NCBI RefSeq assembly: GCF_900002575.1
Contig: NZ_LN650648.1
Span: forward strand, 2,829,565 to 2,893,564
Length of the DNA: 64,000 nucleotides
Direction of reading: 5' to 3'
Source of the DNA: Romboutsia hominis
Lineage (GTDB): Bacteria > Bacillota > Clostridia > Peptostreptococcales > Peptostreptococcaceae
Position 1 is the first letter of the stretch; each line of letters begins with the position of its first letter. This document shows, one piece after another, positions 27,484-36,937 of this stretch. A program made the translations under genes and the position numbers. Under the pieces are notes generated by a model. It was not told the DNA's origin. It searched no databases and was given only the letters and a program-made list of their open reading frames with translations.

Positions 27484-28326
27484 CTATTCTTCTATTATAG
27501 CACTTATATAATACTCTTTCCCTAATCTTTTTTTAGCCTTTGTTTTTTCATATTTTACTTTCATATCATATTTTTTACAAGCTATATCAAAATTTCTAAG
27601 ACAAATTCCCATACTTATTTTACTCATTTTCTCTATAGACTTTTTTTGTTTTTCTTCATATATATCAATAGATGTTTTCGTATTGTAAAATCTCCAAGGT
27701 TGTACATTCTTTACAGATGATGACATTCTTACAGCACTTAATATTTTAGTCCACTTTCTATCCATTTTCTTTGATATTTCTTTTATTCTTTTTCTTCTTG
27801 GCTCTGCATTTACATTTCTAAAAATATGCTCTCCTTCTTTTGGGTATCCAAAAGCTATTACAATATATGGTTGCTCTTCACTTTCCTCTATACTTTCTTC
27901 TAGTTCTATATCTTCTTCCTTAACTTGTTCTTTTGAATATATTTCTATACTCTCTGTATCAATGTCTATAATCTCCTTTACATCTTCTTGAGATAAGTTA
28001 CACTCTATCCAACAAGTACCTAAACCTAAAGTTGTTAATTGTAACACTACATTTTCTATTGCAAAACCAATATTTTGTAAATAGTCTTCCCCTTTATTCG
28101 ATGTTACTAATATATAGTGAGGTGCCTTTATATTACAGTCCTTTTTCATTAAAAACTGTATCAAGTGACCTCTATCTATTAAATGTGCTTTTATATCCAA
28201 TTCTTCATTTAAATAATCAATACTCTTACATATTTCTTTAATTTCTTTCATTAATTCTGGTTTTACAGCTCTATTTGAATATTCTTTTATCGTTCTTCTA
28301 TAAAATATAGCATCATATAAGTCCAT
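27484..28326 (-). CDS. Nitroreductase-fold protein (TM1586-type)
   Basis: A 280-aa protein with a duplicated, divergent nitroreductase fold. It begins MDLYDAIFYRRTIKEYSNRAV, an FMN-binding style start, and continues APHYILVTSN, GFAIENVVLQLTTLGLGTCWIECNLS in the first part. The second part has WTKILSAVRMSSSVKNVQPWRFY and MGICLRNFDIACKK. This matches the putative TM-nitroreductase family, whose substrates are unknown. An extra very acidic stretch near residues 130-152 (EEDIELEESIEESEEQ) separates the halves. AGGAGGA ribosome binding site. Confidence 0.78.
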   Translation of the reverse strand: MDLYDAIFYRRTIKEYSNRAVKPELMKEIKEICKSIDYLNEELDIKAHLIDRGHLIQFLMKKDCNIKAPHYILVTSNKGEDYLQNIGFAIENVVLQLTTLGLGTCWIECNLSQEDVKEIIDIDTESIEIYSKEQVKEEDIELEESIEESEEQPYIVIAFGYPKEGEHIFRNVNAEPRRKRIKEISKKMDRKWTKILSAVRMSSSVKNVQPWRFYNTKTSIDIYEEKQKKSIEKMSKISMGICLRNFDIACKKYDMKVKYEKTKAKKRLGKEYYISAIIEE

Positions 28327-28755
28327 TTATTTCCTCCTAAAATATTTCCAATATCTATATAAATCAAATTGATATATTATATATCTTTTATTAATAGTTA
28401 TATTTTTCTAGTCATTTCTACAAATTCATATATTATATTATAAATTTTTTTATTCTTTTTGTACATTTAAATACATATTATTTATAATTTATAGTTAAAT
28501 ATTTTTTATATATTTACTTATATTTTTTGGGGTATAAAATATAGTATTATAGTTTATCTAGTGCTTATTTTTGCCGATAATTTATTTTATAAGAAAACTG
28601 TTTCCAATTTTCTGTTTTTGTAAATATATTATAAATATTTTTTTATAGTAAAATTATGTAATTCCCTTATTTTTTTAGTATTATTAAGTTAGCAGTGAAT
28701 AAACTATAATTATCTTAATAAGATAATTTTATTAAAATTTTAGGAGGTTCAAATT
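28327..28755. other. 429-base intergenic region, divergent promoters expected
   Basis: Extremely AT-rich spacer between the divergent nitroreductase-like and aminopeptidase genes. It should hold both promoters. I see no open frame, no long hairpin and no clear operator. An AATTTTCTG word at 28608 is only half of a CodY box. Confidence 0.6.
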
Positions 28756-29985
28756 ATGGAATTTGAAAGAAATTTAGATAAGTATGCTGAGTTAGCTGTT
28801 AAAGTTGGAGTTAATATACAAGCTGACCAAACTTTACTTGTTAGATCGCCTATCGAATGTGCTCCTTTTGTTAGAAAAGTTGTTGAGCATGCTTATAAGG
28901 CTGGAGCTAAAAATGTACATATAGAATGGTCTGATGAAGAATGTACTTTAATAAAATACTTAAATGCACCTGAAGAAGCATTTAACGAATTCCCTAAGTG
29001 GACTTCAGAACAATATGTTGATATAGCAAAAGAAGGGGGAGCTTTCTTAACTATATATGCTCAAAACCCTGATTTATTAAAAAATGTAGATCCTCAAAGA
29101 GTCGCTAACTTCCAAAAAGCATCTGCACAAGCTTTAAAGGAATGGAGATCTTACACTCTATCTGACAAATGTAAATGGAGTATAGTATCTGTACCAACTG
29201 AATCTTGGGCAGCTAAGATATTCCCTGATGTTTCTAAAGAAGAAGCTGTTGAAAAATTATGGGAAGCAATATTTAAGTGTTCAAGAGTTTCTGATCAAGA
29301 CCCAATAGAAGCTTGGAATAATCACAACAATGACTTAAAAACAAGAATGAATTTCTTAAATGATAAAAACTTCAAAACATTAAAATTTAAATCAGCAAAA
29401 ACTGATTTAACTATGGAATTACCTGAGGGGCATATTTGGTTAAGCGGTGCATCTCAAGACCCTAATGGTGTTAACTTCAACCCAAATATACCAACAGAAG
29501 AGGTTTTCTCTATGCCTCACAAATTTAAAGTTAATGGTGTAGTTCATAGCACGAAACCACTTGTTTATGGTGGAAATGTTATAGATAACTTCTCTTTAAC
29601 ATTTAAGGATGGAAAAATAATAGATTTCACAGCTGAAAAAGGTGCTGAGACACTAGGTAAATTAATAGACACTGATGAAGGTTCTCATTACTTAGGAGAA
29701 GTTGCATTAGTTCCTTTTAAATCTCCTATATCAGACACTAATATAGTATTCTTCAACACTTTATACGATGAAAATGCATCTTGTCACTTTGCATTAGGAT
29801 CTGCATACAAGACTTGTATAAAAGATGGAGATTCTATAAAAGAAGAGGAAATGGATAAATATGGTGTTAACACAAGTTTAACTCATGTTGACTTCATGAT
29901 AGGTTCAGCTGATATGGATATCGTTGGTATAACTAACGATGGTGAAGAAATTCAAGTATTCAAAGATGGAAACTGGGCTTTCTAA
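28756..29985 (+). CDS. M29-family aminopeptidase (AmpS/PepS type)
   Basis: A 409-aa cytoplasmic metal-dependent aminopeptidase that removes N-terminal amino acids from peptides. Family blocks: LDKYAELAVKVGVNIQ at the N-terminus, VHIEWSDEE, LPEGHIWLSGASQD with the first metal-ligand Glu region, GSHYLGEVALVPFKSPIS, FNTLYDENASCHFALGSAY and SLTHVDFMIGSADMDIVG, which supply the His, Asp and Glu ligands of M29. Full length. It is preceded by AGGAGG and followed by its own terminator, so it is monocistronic. Confidence 0.94.
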   Translation: MEFERNLDKYAELAVKVGVNIQADQTLLVRSPIECAPFVRKVVEHAYKAGAKNVHIEWSDEECTLIKYLNAPEEAFNEFPKWTSEQYVDIAKEGGAFLTIYAQNPDLLKNVDPQRVANFQKASAQALKEWRSYTLSDKCKWSIVSVPTESWAAKIFPDVSKEEAVEKLWEAIFKCSRVSDQDPIEAWNNHNNDLKTRMNFLNDKNFKTLKFKSAKTDLTMELPEGHIWLSGASQDPNGVNFNPNIPTEEVFSMPHKFKVNGVVHSTKPLVYGGNVIDNFSLTFKDGKIIDFTAEKGAETLGKLIDTDEGSHYLGEVALVPFKSPISDTNIVFFNTLYDENASCHFALGSAYKTCIKDGDSIKEEEMDKYGVNTSLTHVDFMIGSADMDIVGITNDGEEIQVFKDGNWAF

Positions 29986-30002
29986 TTTAATACCTATTAA
30001 AT

Positions 30003-30038
30003 AAAAGAGATGCTAGTTAGGCTTAGCATCTCTTTTTA
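30003..30038 (+). terminator. Terminator of the aminopeptidase gene
   Basis: 12-bp stem AAAAGAGATGCT/AGCATCTCTTTT with a 10-base loop and T-run, 17 bases after the stop. Confidence 0.9.
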
Positions 30039-30110
30039 AGGTTATATAAAAATAATAGTAAATATTATAATAAGTTTACTGTCTTATCTATTTATTATCT
30101 ATAGATAATA

Positions 30111-30153
30111 AAAAACATCTAGGATTACAAAATATAACCCTAGATGTTTTTTG
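30111..30153. terminator. Bidirectional terminator, PfkB gene side
   Basis: AAAAAACATCTAGG pairs with CCTAGATGTTTTTT around a 14-base loop, with T runs on both strands. It most likely ends the minus-strand PfkB kinase gene at 30249. Confidence 0.85.
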
Positions 30154-30248
30154 GTTGTCGACGATAAATATTTTATATCAATTAATCTTACATTTTGCAG
30201 ATTAACTTATAACTTAATTATACATAATTTTTTTAATATAGTAAATTT

Positions 30249-31208
30249 CTATTTACTATATTTTACTTCTGTCCACTCTATATTGTTAATATATTTTTCA
30301 ACTAACTCGTGGCTCATATCTGGATGAATAGTTTCTTCTGTTGCTATAGTTATAGATGACATAGCTATTGCATATTTTACAGTATCAACTATATTAATAT
30401 TATTCATATAACCATTAGCTATACCTGCTACAAAAGAATCTCCTGCACCAGTAACGTTGATTACTTTTACATCATTAGCCTTAATTTTACCTTCTTCTTG
30501 CCCATTGTTGTAGTATATACCATCTTCATCTAATGTTATAAATACGTTTTGGATGCCTAAGTCTGTAAAATATTTACCAGCTTTTCTTAAATCTTCATCA
30601 TTGTGTATTTTAAATCCACACATTATTTCAGCCTCATATCTATTTGGCTTTATAGTATGGAACCCTTTTATTAAGTGTTTAACTGTTTTAGCCTTTGCTG
30701 CTGAAACTGGATCTAATATAAGTTTAGTATCTTTACTAAAGTTTTGTATTATATATTCTACTATATCAGGTCTATCTGAGTCTAGTATCATATACTCGGC
30801 ATTTCTTATTATTTCCGCTTTTGAGTCTATAAATTCTGTAGTAAACATGTCTATTATGTTCATATCAACTACAGCAGAAACCATCTCACCTTGTTCATCT
30901 AAGATAGCCATATATGTAGGAGTGTGCCCTCCTTTTATTATTAGAGACTCGCTCATATCATAGTTCATCTTTTTAGAATGATCTAACATTCTTTTTCCTG
31001 TCTCATCATCTCCTAATATAGAGATAAATCTTGTATTTACACCTACTCTAGCCATACATTCAGCTATATTTCTACAAACTCCTCCGAAAGAAGTCTTAAC
31101 TTTACCTGGATTAGAATCATTACATCTATAATTATTGTTTGTAAACCCGCAGATATCAAAAACTGATACTCCGAAAACTAACGCATAAGGTTGCCTATTG
31201 TCTATCAT
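30249..31208 (-). CDS. PfkB-family sugar/nucleoside kinase
   Basis: A 319-aa ribokinase-fold kinase with FGGVCRNIAECMARVGVNT, AKAKTVKHLIKGFHTIKPNRYEAE and the catalytic NVTGAGDSFVAG. It resembles the kinase part of the window's psuK (GGVxRNIAE and the NPGK substrate loop), suggesting a nucleoside substrate such as pseudouridine, but it has no HTH domain and no linked glycosidase. The substrate therefore stays open; adenosine or pseudouridine are the best guesses. It is monocistronic with a GGGAGG ribosome binding site. Confidence 0.82.
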   Translation of the reverse strand: MIDNRQPYALVFGVSVFDICGFTNNNYRCNDSNPGKVKTSFGGVCRNIAECMARVGVNTRFISILGDDETGKRMLDHSKKMNYDMSESLIIKGGHTPTYMAILDEQGEMVSAVVDMNIIDMFTTEFIDSKAEIIRNAEYMILDSDRPDIVEYIIQNFSKDTKLILDPVSAAKAKTVKHLIKGFHTIKPNRYEAEIMCGFKIHNDEDLRKAGKYFTDLGIQNVFITLDEDGIYYNNGQEEGKIKANDVKVINVTGAGDSFVAGIANGYMNNINIVDTVKYAIAMSSITIATEETIHPDMSHELVEKYINNIEWTEVKYSK

Positions 31209-31330
31209 TTTTGTTTAAACCTCCCTAAGAATCACCTTCCTATTTTATCACATTCTTATGAGTTTTTTCTATAGATTTTACGTTTTAATGTCAATTATGC
31301 AAATTTTTACACTTTTTTTGTCATATTTTA

Positions 31331-31366
31331 ATAAAATAGGAGGTTAAAATACCCCCTATATTTTAT
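31331..31366 (-). terminator. Probable terminator of luxS-metH
   Basis: Imperfect stem of ATAAAATAGG(A)GG and CCCC(C)TATATTTTAT overlaps the metH stop codon, followed by TTTTA on the minus strand. Confidence 0.6.
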
Positions 31367-33753
31367 CTTAAATTTGTCTTTGCTATTTCTATAGATGATT
31401 TCGCATCTTTAGAATAATAGTCTGCCCCAATCTCTTTTGCATACTCACTAGTAAGTACTGCACCACCAACAAATACTTTCGCATCTAGTCCTTCTTTTCT
31501 TATTGCTTCTATTGTTTCTTTCATGCTTCTAACTGTAGTTGTCATTAAAGCACTTAATCCTATAAGTTTTATATTTCTATTTTTAGCCTCTTCAACAATT
31601 ACATCAATATCAACATCTTTCCCTAAATCTAGGACATCATACCCATAATTTTCAAGCATTATCTTTACAATATTTTTACCTATATCGTGTATATCTCCTT
31701 TTACAGTTGCTACTATAATTTTTCCTTTTTGCTCTATACTTTCACTTTTACTTTGTAAACTTACTTTTAGAATATCCAGTGCTACTTTCACAGTCTCTGC
31801 CGATTGTATTAATTGCGGTAAGAATATTTCACCATTTTCATATTTTTTACCTATTTTATCTAGTGTAGGTATAAGTATTTCTTCTATTACTTCATTTTCT
31901 GATTGACTTTTTAAAATATTTGGTATTACTTCTTTTATTTCTTCTTTAAGTCCTCTTTCTATTATTTGTTCTACTGATAATTTTTCTTTATTATTTTGTC
32001 TTGTATTGATATCTTTATTATTTACAACATTTGCATATTTACTTATGTAATTTATACAATTTTTATCTATATTTTTTATTACTTTAAAAGAGTTTATAAC
32101 CTCCATCATGCTATCTTCATTTGGATTTATAATTGGTAAGTCTAGTCCATTTGCTAATGCCATAGTTAAGTAAGTACTATTTAAAGCTTTTCTATTTGGT
32201 ACACCAAAAGATACATTTGATACACCTAATATAGTTTTAACTCCCAATTCCTCTTTTATCATTTTTATACATTCTATAGTCGCCATGGCCTCTGATTGCT
32301 GCGCTGAAACTGTAAGTGATAAGCAATCTATAAATATATCTTCTTTATTTATTCCATAAGATATTGCTTTATCTACTATTTTTTTAGCAATATTAAATCT
32401 TCCTTTTGCCGTTTTTGGTATTCCATTTTCGTCTAAAGTAAGTCCAACCACACATGATCCGTATTTTTTTACTATCGGAAGTATTTTACTTAAGGATTCT
32501 TCTTTTCCATTCACAGAATTTACTATAGTTTTACCGTTATAATATCTAAGACCTTGTTCTAAGACATCTATATTTGATGAATCCACTTGAAGAGGAGTAT
32601 CTATAACAGATTGAATTTCTTTTATAACCATAGGCATAAACTTTTCTTCTTCTATATTAGGTATTCCTACGTTTACATTTAATATTTCAGCTCCACCATT
32701 TATTTGTTCTAAACCTAAGTTTATAATGTAATCAAAGTTTCTATTTTTTATTGCATCTTGAAGACTTTTTCTCCCTGTTGGATTTAATCTTTCTCCCATA
32801 ACAGTCGGAGCTTTTATTTCTACAACCTTTGATGGTGAGCATACAAAACATTTATTTACTTTCTCTACATTTACCTTTTTTAATTCATCTAGATTATTAG
32901 ATATTTTATTTATAAAAGATGGATCTGTTCCACAACATCCTCCTATTATTGATGCACCTACTTTTACAAAATTTTTAACACCTTTATAAAATTCCTCTGC
33001 ATCTACATCATATGTAGCTTGTCCATCCACTATATTTGGTAGTCCTGCATTAGCTTGAACCACTACCGGCACCTTTGTCATCTTAGCTATTCTCTCTACT
33101 ATTGGTAAAAGCTGCTTTGGCCCTAAAGAGCAATTTACACCTACAGCATCTACTCCTAATCCTTCTATAGTTAAAACCATACTTTCTGGAAGGCACCCAG
33201 TAAAACTTCTCCCATTTTCATCAAAGGTCATAGTACAAAATACAGGTAAGTTAGTATTTTCCTTAGCTGCTAATACTGCTGCCTTAGCCTCATATAAATC
33301 CATCATAGTTTCTATTATTATTAAATCTGCACCAGACTTTTCACCTTGTATTGCTTGTCTTTTAAATATTTCATATGCCCTATCAAAACTTAGTGTTCCC
33401 ATAGGTTCTAACATTTCTCCTATCGGTCCCATATCTAGTGCTACAAATTTATTATTAATATTTTGTGATTTATTAATAGCTTTTTTAGCAACTTTTACTG
33501 CATTATCTACTATTTTTTCTACAGTATACCCTAGTTTTTCTAATTTTAGCTCGTTAGCACCAAAAGTATTTGTAGTTATTACATTTGACCCTGCATCTAG
33601 GTATGATTTATGTATTTCTAAAAGTTTATCTGGATTTTCAAATCCAAATATTTCTGGATTTTCCCCTATTTTTAAACCTTTTTGTTGAAGCATTGTTCCC
33701 ATAGCTCCATCAAATATTAATATATTATCTTTTATAAAATCTCTTACATTCAT
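31363..33753 (-). CDS. metH: Cobalamin-dependent methionine synthase, without activation domain
   Basis: A 796-aa enzyme that transfers methyl from methyltetrahydrofolate via cobalamin to homocysteine. Domains in order: homocysteine S-methyltransferase (about 1-290; zinc Cys ligands in GVNCSLGP and GGCCGTD), pterin-binding domain (about 310-570; NPTGRKSLQ, LEINGGAEILNVN-like block, GVSNVSFGVPNR), B12 cap and B12-binding domains (about 590-796; GDIHDIGKNIV with the cobalt-ligand His, and the GLSALMTTT block). The C-terminal SAM-binding activation domain of E. coli MetH is missing and is encoded by the preceding gene, which it overlaps. Start ATG 33753 is favoured because AAGGGG stands about nine bases upstream. 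Confidence 0.95.
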   Translation of the reverse strand: MNVRDFIKDNILIFDGAMGTMLQQKGLKIGENPEIFGFENPDKLLEIHKSYLDAGSNVITTNTFGANELKLEKLGYTVEKIVDNAVKVAKKAINKSQNINNKFVALDMGPIGEMLEPMGTLSFDRAYEIFKRQAIQGEKSGADLIIIETMMDLYEAKAAVLAAKENTNLPVFCTMTFDENGRSFTGCLPESMVLTIEGLGVDAVGVNCSLGPKQLLPIVERIAKMTKVPVVVQANAGLPNIVDGQATYDVDAEEFYKGVKNFVKVGASIIGGCCGTDPSFINKISNNLDELKKVNVEKVNKCFVCSPSKVVEIKAPTVMGERLNPTGRKSLQDAIKNRNFDYIINLGLEQINGGAEILNVNVGIPNIEEEKFMPMVIKEIQSVIDTPLQVDSSNIDVLEQGLRYYNGKTIVNSVNGKEESLSKILPIVKKYGSCVVGLTLDENGIPKTAKGRFNIAKKIVDKAISYGINKEDIFIDCLSLTVSAQQSEAMATIECIKMIKEELGVKTILGVSNVSFGVPNRKALNSTYLTMALANGLDLPIINPNEDSMMEVINSFKVIKNIDKNCINYISKYANVVNNKDINTRQNNKEKLSVEQIIERGLKEEIKEVIPNILKSQSENEVIEEILIPTLDKIGKKYENGEIFLPQLIQSAETVKVALDILKVSLQSKSESIEQKGKIIVATVKGDIHDIGKNIVKIMLENYGYDVLDLGKDVDIDVIVEEAKNRNIKLIGLSALMTTTVRSMKETIEAIRKEGLDAKVFVGGAVLTSEYAKEIGADYYSKDAKSSIEIAKTNLR

Positions 33754-34450
33754 CTCTGTCATCCCCTTTTTTATATTTACAATTTTTGTTATTTTGGCAT
33801 TTTGAACATGATTTAAAGCTTTGAATTGTTTTATCTTCTGATATTCCTATTATTGCTATAACAGACTTCCTTGGAATCATTATCCCACTTTCAGTTATAG
33901 TCAAACCGATTTCTTTTTGACAATTTAATAGATTTATTATTTCTCTATTTTTTTCTATTGGTAAGTCCCCATATCCTGGGCTATATCTTGATGTTATGAA
34001 TTTATTAGTATTAATTAATTTTTCTTGTATTTCCAATTGTAGTCTATCGCACAGTTCTTCTATAGCTGTGGTAGCACAAGCATCTAATATTATACTTTTG
34101 CTTAACTCATTATAAGAGCGCTTTTTTATTTCTTTTTCTATTTCTATCCCTAGTGTTGTAGCCATTATTATGCATTCACTGCAACTATCTAATAAATTAT
34201 ACAAATCTCTACTTTTTAATGTTAAATTACTTCCCTTTATATATACCTTATCTCCATATGGTCTGTTATCTTCTCTTAATATAGGATAAACCCTCAAAAT
34301 ATATCGAGGGTTTATTGTTGATTTAGTTATTTTTATGCATTCATCAATTATATTATGAAGATTTTCATTTATTTCTTGACCTTTGTACTCTAGATATCTT
34401 AATACTTCGTTTTTATCTATATCTATGGATTGCGAAAAGTCAATTCTCAT
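33725..34450 (-). CDS. Stand-alone methionine synthase activation-domain protein
   Basis: A 241-aa protein corresponding to the reactivation (AdoMet-binding) domain of MetH: IDKNEVLRYLEYKGQ, LDACATTAIEELCDRLQ, TSRYSPGYGDLPI and the LTESGIMIPRKSVIAIIG block. It would help reductively re-methylate oxidised cobalamin in the adjacent MetH. The extreme C-terminus carries four cysteines in CSKCQNNKNC and a further Cys in DECKRF, which may bind a metal or iron-sulfur cluster. The gene starts three bases after luxS and overlaps metH by about 29 bases, so the three are one operon. Confidence 0.9.
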   Translation of the reverse strand: MRIDFSQSIDIDKNEVLRYLEYKGQEINENLHNIIDECIKITKSTINPRYILRVYPILREDNRPYGDKVYIKGSNLTLKSRDLYNLLDSCSECIIMATTLGIEIEKEIKKRSYNELSKSIILDACATTAIEELCDRLQLEIQEKLINTNKFITSRYSPGYGDLPIEKNREIINLLNCQKEIGLTITESGIMIPRKSVIAIIGISEDKTIQSFKSCSKCQNNKNCKYKKGDDRDECKRFYKR

Positions 34451-34453
34451 TTA

Positions 34454-34909
34454 TTATTCTCCATATATATTTAGTGAGAATCCTTTTTCTAAAGCTTCTC
34501 TAGCATATTCTTGTGCTCCAAATAGAGATAAATCTTTGTAATTTCCACACTCTACAGCAGTAGCTGCTGGTATTTCTTTAGCATCTAAAACCATTTTTAA
34601 TGCTTTTTCTAACCCTTCTTTTATAACTGCTGGTTCTACATCTCCCCATACTATTAAGTAGAATCCTGTTCTACATCCCATTGGAGATAAGTCTATTATG
34701 TTGTCTATTGTTTCTCTTAAATAAGTAGCTAATAAATGCTCTAAACCATGCATAGCAGCTGTTCCAAATGTTTCTGCATTTGGTTGTAAGAATCTTAAAT
34801 CAAACTTGCTTACCATATCTCCTTTTTCTCCATTTAATAAACAACACTTTCTAACATAAGGTGCTTTTACTTTTGTATGATCTAATTTAAAACTTTCTAC
34901 TTTTTGCAT
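34454..34909 (-). CDS. luxS: S-ribosylhomocysteine lyase LuxS
   Basis: LuxS cleaves S-ribosylhomocysteine to homocysteine and the AI-2 precursor DPD. The 151-aa protein carries the zinc ligands in the HGLEHLLATYLR block (two His) and the Cys of VECGNYKDLS, and the catalytic Cys in SPMGCRTGFY. As first gene of luxS - activation protein - metH it supplies homocysteine directly to methionine synthase. A pfs/mtn gene is not in the window. CGGAGGA ribosome binding site. Confidence 0.97.
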   Translation of the reverse strand: MQKVESFKLDHTKVKAPYVRKCCLLNGEKGDMVSKFDLRFLQPNAETFGTAAMHGLEHLLATYLRETIDNIIDLSPMGCRTGFYLIVWGDVEPAVIKEGLEKALKMVLDAKEIPAATAVECGNYKDLSLFGAQEYAREALEKGFSLNIYGE

Positions 34910-34948
34910 TTTAATTTCCTCCGATACTTAAATTTTCTATATGATAAT

Positions 34949-34979
34949 ATTATACTTCATAATAAGGATATATTATCAA
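34949..34979 (-). promoter_or_regulatory. Possible promoter of luxS-metH
   Basis: Exact TATAAT (complement of 34949-34954) with TTGATA (complement of 34974-34979) 19 bases upstream, a wider spacing than ideal. No SAM riboswitch or T-box fits in the short leader. Confidence 0.4.
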
Positions 34980-35035
34980 GTTTTACATGATATTTTTATT
35001 TATTAAATTAATTTTTTATTAAATTTCTAAATATT

Positions 35036-36151
35036 TTATATTAATTTAAGCTTTACTTCAAAAATAGTTCTGCTACTATTACTTTCAACTTTGATGTTTC
35101 CCCCATGTAACTCTACTATATTTTTAGCTATAGCTAGTCCTAGTCCTGATCCACCATCATTTCTATTTCTAGATTTTTCTACTCTATAAAATCGTTCGAA
35201 TATATGAGGTAAGTCTGAAGAAGGTATTTGTTCTCCATAATTTATAATTTGGGCTATAGCCATATTGTCTTGTTTTCTTGTTACTATATCTATATATCCC
35301 CCATCCTTACCGTATTTTATCCCATTGCTTATTAAATTTTCAAATACCCTTACTAACTTATTAGCATCTGCATTTATTATTAATTTATCTTCAGAAAAAT
35401 CTGTTCTTCCTTTTATATCATTTTGCTTAAATTCATATTTAAACTGTTCCGTTATTTGTCCTAATAATTCTACTAAATTTATATCAATCTTATCTAAGCT
35501 TATAGTATTATTTTGCATCTTTGTAAGTTCAAACAAATCATTTATAAGAATGCTCAAGCTTTTAGATTTTTCATATGCAATCGTCGTATAGTATCTAAGT
35601 TCAACTTCATCTTTATATCTATCATCTTCTATTAGACCTAAGTATCCTATTATAGATGTTAAAGGTGTCCTTAAGTCATGTGAGACATTTGTTATTAAAT
35701 CTGTCTTAGTTTGTTGTGCTCTTCTCTCTTCTATTGTTATATTTCTCAACTGTGAAACTATACTATTAATATTGTTTCCTAATTGTCCAACTTCATCTTT
35801 TGATACAACTTGTATAGTTTGATTTAAATCACCATTAGCCATAATATTAGTTGTATTTATAATTTCACTTATACTCTCAATCTTTTTCTTCATAAATATA
35901 ATATATATAGGTATTGTTATTAGTAGAATTAGTATTATATAAACTAAATCTCCTATATAATTATTTTTTGCATATAAAAATTCGTTTACTACATTTATAA
36001 TTACTTGGGGAATTTTCGCATAACTATTCATATACATATCTATTAATTTAAAATAAATAATACCTATTATGCTACCGCCTATAACTAAGCTAATTATAAA
36101 ATATATTATGGGCTTAAAAGCATATTCAAACAAAATTTTTTTATTTTTCAA
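35036..36151 (-). CDS. VanS-like sensor histidine kinase
   Basis: A 371-aa membrane kinase with two membrane segments (about residues 12-35 and 66-87) enclosing a very short outer loop of about 30 residues. A HAMP domain follows, then HisKA with LITNVSHDLRTPLTSIIGYL (phospho-accepting His) and HATPase with NLISNGIKYG and GGSGLGLAIAKNIVE. The overall build and the partner genes match VanS of the vanG or vanD-like clostridial loci. It uses a TTG start behind AGGATATAAAG and overlaps the regulator gene by 11 bases. The short sensor loop suggests sensing within or at the membrane. Confidence 0.88.
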   Translation of the reverse strand: MKNKKILFEYAFKPIIYFIISLVIGGSIIGIIYFKLIDMYMNSYAKIPQVIINVVNEFLYAKNNYIGDLVYIILILLITIPIYIIFMKKKIESISEIINTTNIMANGDLNQTIQVVSKDEVGQLGNNINSIVSQLRNITIEERRAQQTKTDLITNVSHDLRTPLTSIIGYLGLIEDDRYKDEVELRYYTTIAYEKSKSLSILINDLFELTKMQNNTISLDKIDINLVELLGQITEQFKYEFKQNDIKGRTDFSEDKLIINADANKLVRVFENLISNGIKYGKDGGYIDIVTRKQDNMAIAQIINYGEQIPSSDLPHIFERFYRVEKSRNRNDGGSGLGLAIAKNIVELHGGNIKVESNSSRTIFEVKLKLI

Positions 36152-36830
36152 CTTTATATCCTACCCCCCACACAGTGTGTATTATTTTATCATCTATATG
36201 ATTTTCTATTTTTTCCCTTATCCTACTTATATGAACCATCACAGTGTTATTAGATTGGTAGTATTGTTCTTTCCATACCTTTTCAAAAATTTCTTCTGTA
36301 CTAAATACACGCCCTTTATTACTAGCTAATAGATATAAAATATCAAATTCCCTAGATGTTAAAGGTATTTCAATTTCTCCAACAGTAACCTTATGTTTAC
36401 TTTTATCTATATTTAAATTTTCTATTGTTATTATATCCCGACTATATTTTGATTTATTATTAAAATAATACGCTCTTCTAAGTAATGATTTCACTCTAAC
36501 TGTAAGTTCTAATGGATTAAAAGGCTTTGTCATATAATCATCTGCCCCTGTCATTATACCTTGAATTTTATCCATATCTTCAGATTTAGCACTTAGCATT
36601 AATATAGGAATATCTAATTTTTCTCTTATCCTTCTACAAACTTCTATTCCATCTATACCAGGCATCATTATATCTAGTATCATCAATTGTATATCTTCTC
36701 TGTCTAATATATTTAAAGCTTCTATTCCATCTTCAGCTTTTATTACATCATATCCTTCATTTAATAAATATATTTCAAGAAGATTTCTAATTTCCTTTTC
36801 ATCATCTACTACAAGTACTTTATTTTTCAA
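36141..36830 (-). CDS. VanR-like OmpR-family response regulator
   Basis: A 229-aa response regulator: receiver domain (about 1-120) with the acidic pair VVDDEKEI, phospho-Asp in LMILDIMMPGIDG and the KPFNPLEL lysine; then an OmpR/PhoB winged helix (about 130-229) with LTSREFDILYLLASNKGRVFS and GVGYKVEK. It starts at a TTG (MKNKVLVV), with no ATG nearby. It is co-transcribed with the sensor (overlap) and with the VanY-type carboxypeptidase upstream. Confidence 0.9.
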   Translation of the reverse strand: MKNKVLVVDDEKEIRNLLEIYLLNEGYDVIKAEDGIEALNILDREDIQLMILDIMMPGIDGIEVCRRIREKLDIPILMLSAKSEDMDKIQGIMTGADDYMTKPFNPLELTVRVKSLLRRAYYFNNKSKYSRDIITIENLNIDKSKHKVTVGEIEIPLTSREFDILYLLASNKGRVFSTEEIFEKVWKEQYYQSNNTVMVHISRIREKIENHIDDKIIHTVWGVGYKVEK

Positions 36831-36937
36831 ATTCCATCATTCCTATCTATATAATTCGTTTTTATATAATACTTCTACATTATTCGTTAATGTTTCACAT
36901 AAAACAATTATAATATACTTTTATTGATTTAATTTAA

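Noticed and set aside
28600-28625. A possible CodY box before the aminopeptidase gene
   Set aside because: Only the left half (AATTTTCTG) fits the 15-base consensus; in DNA this AT-rich the match is not significant.
34910-35035. A SAM riboswitch or T-box before luxS-metH
   Set aside because: The leader is too short and shows no kink-turn, P1 stem or T-box sequence.
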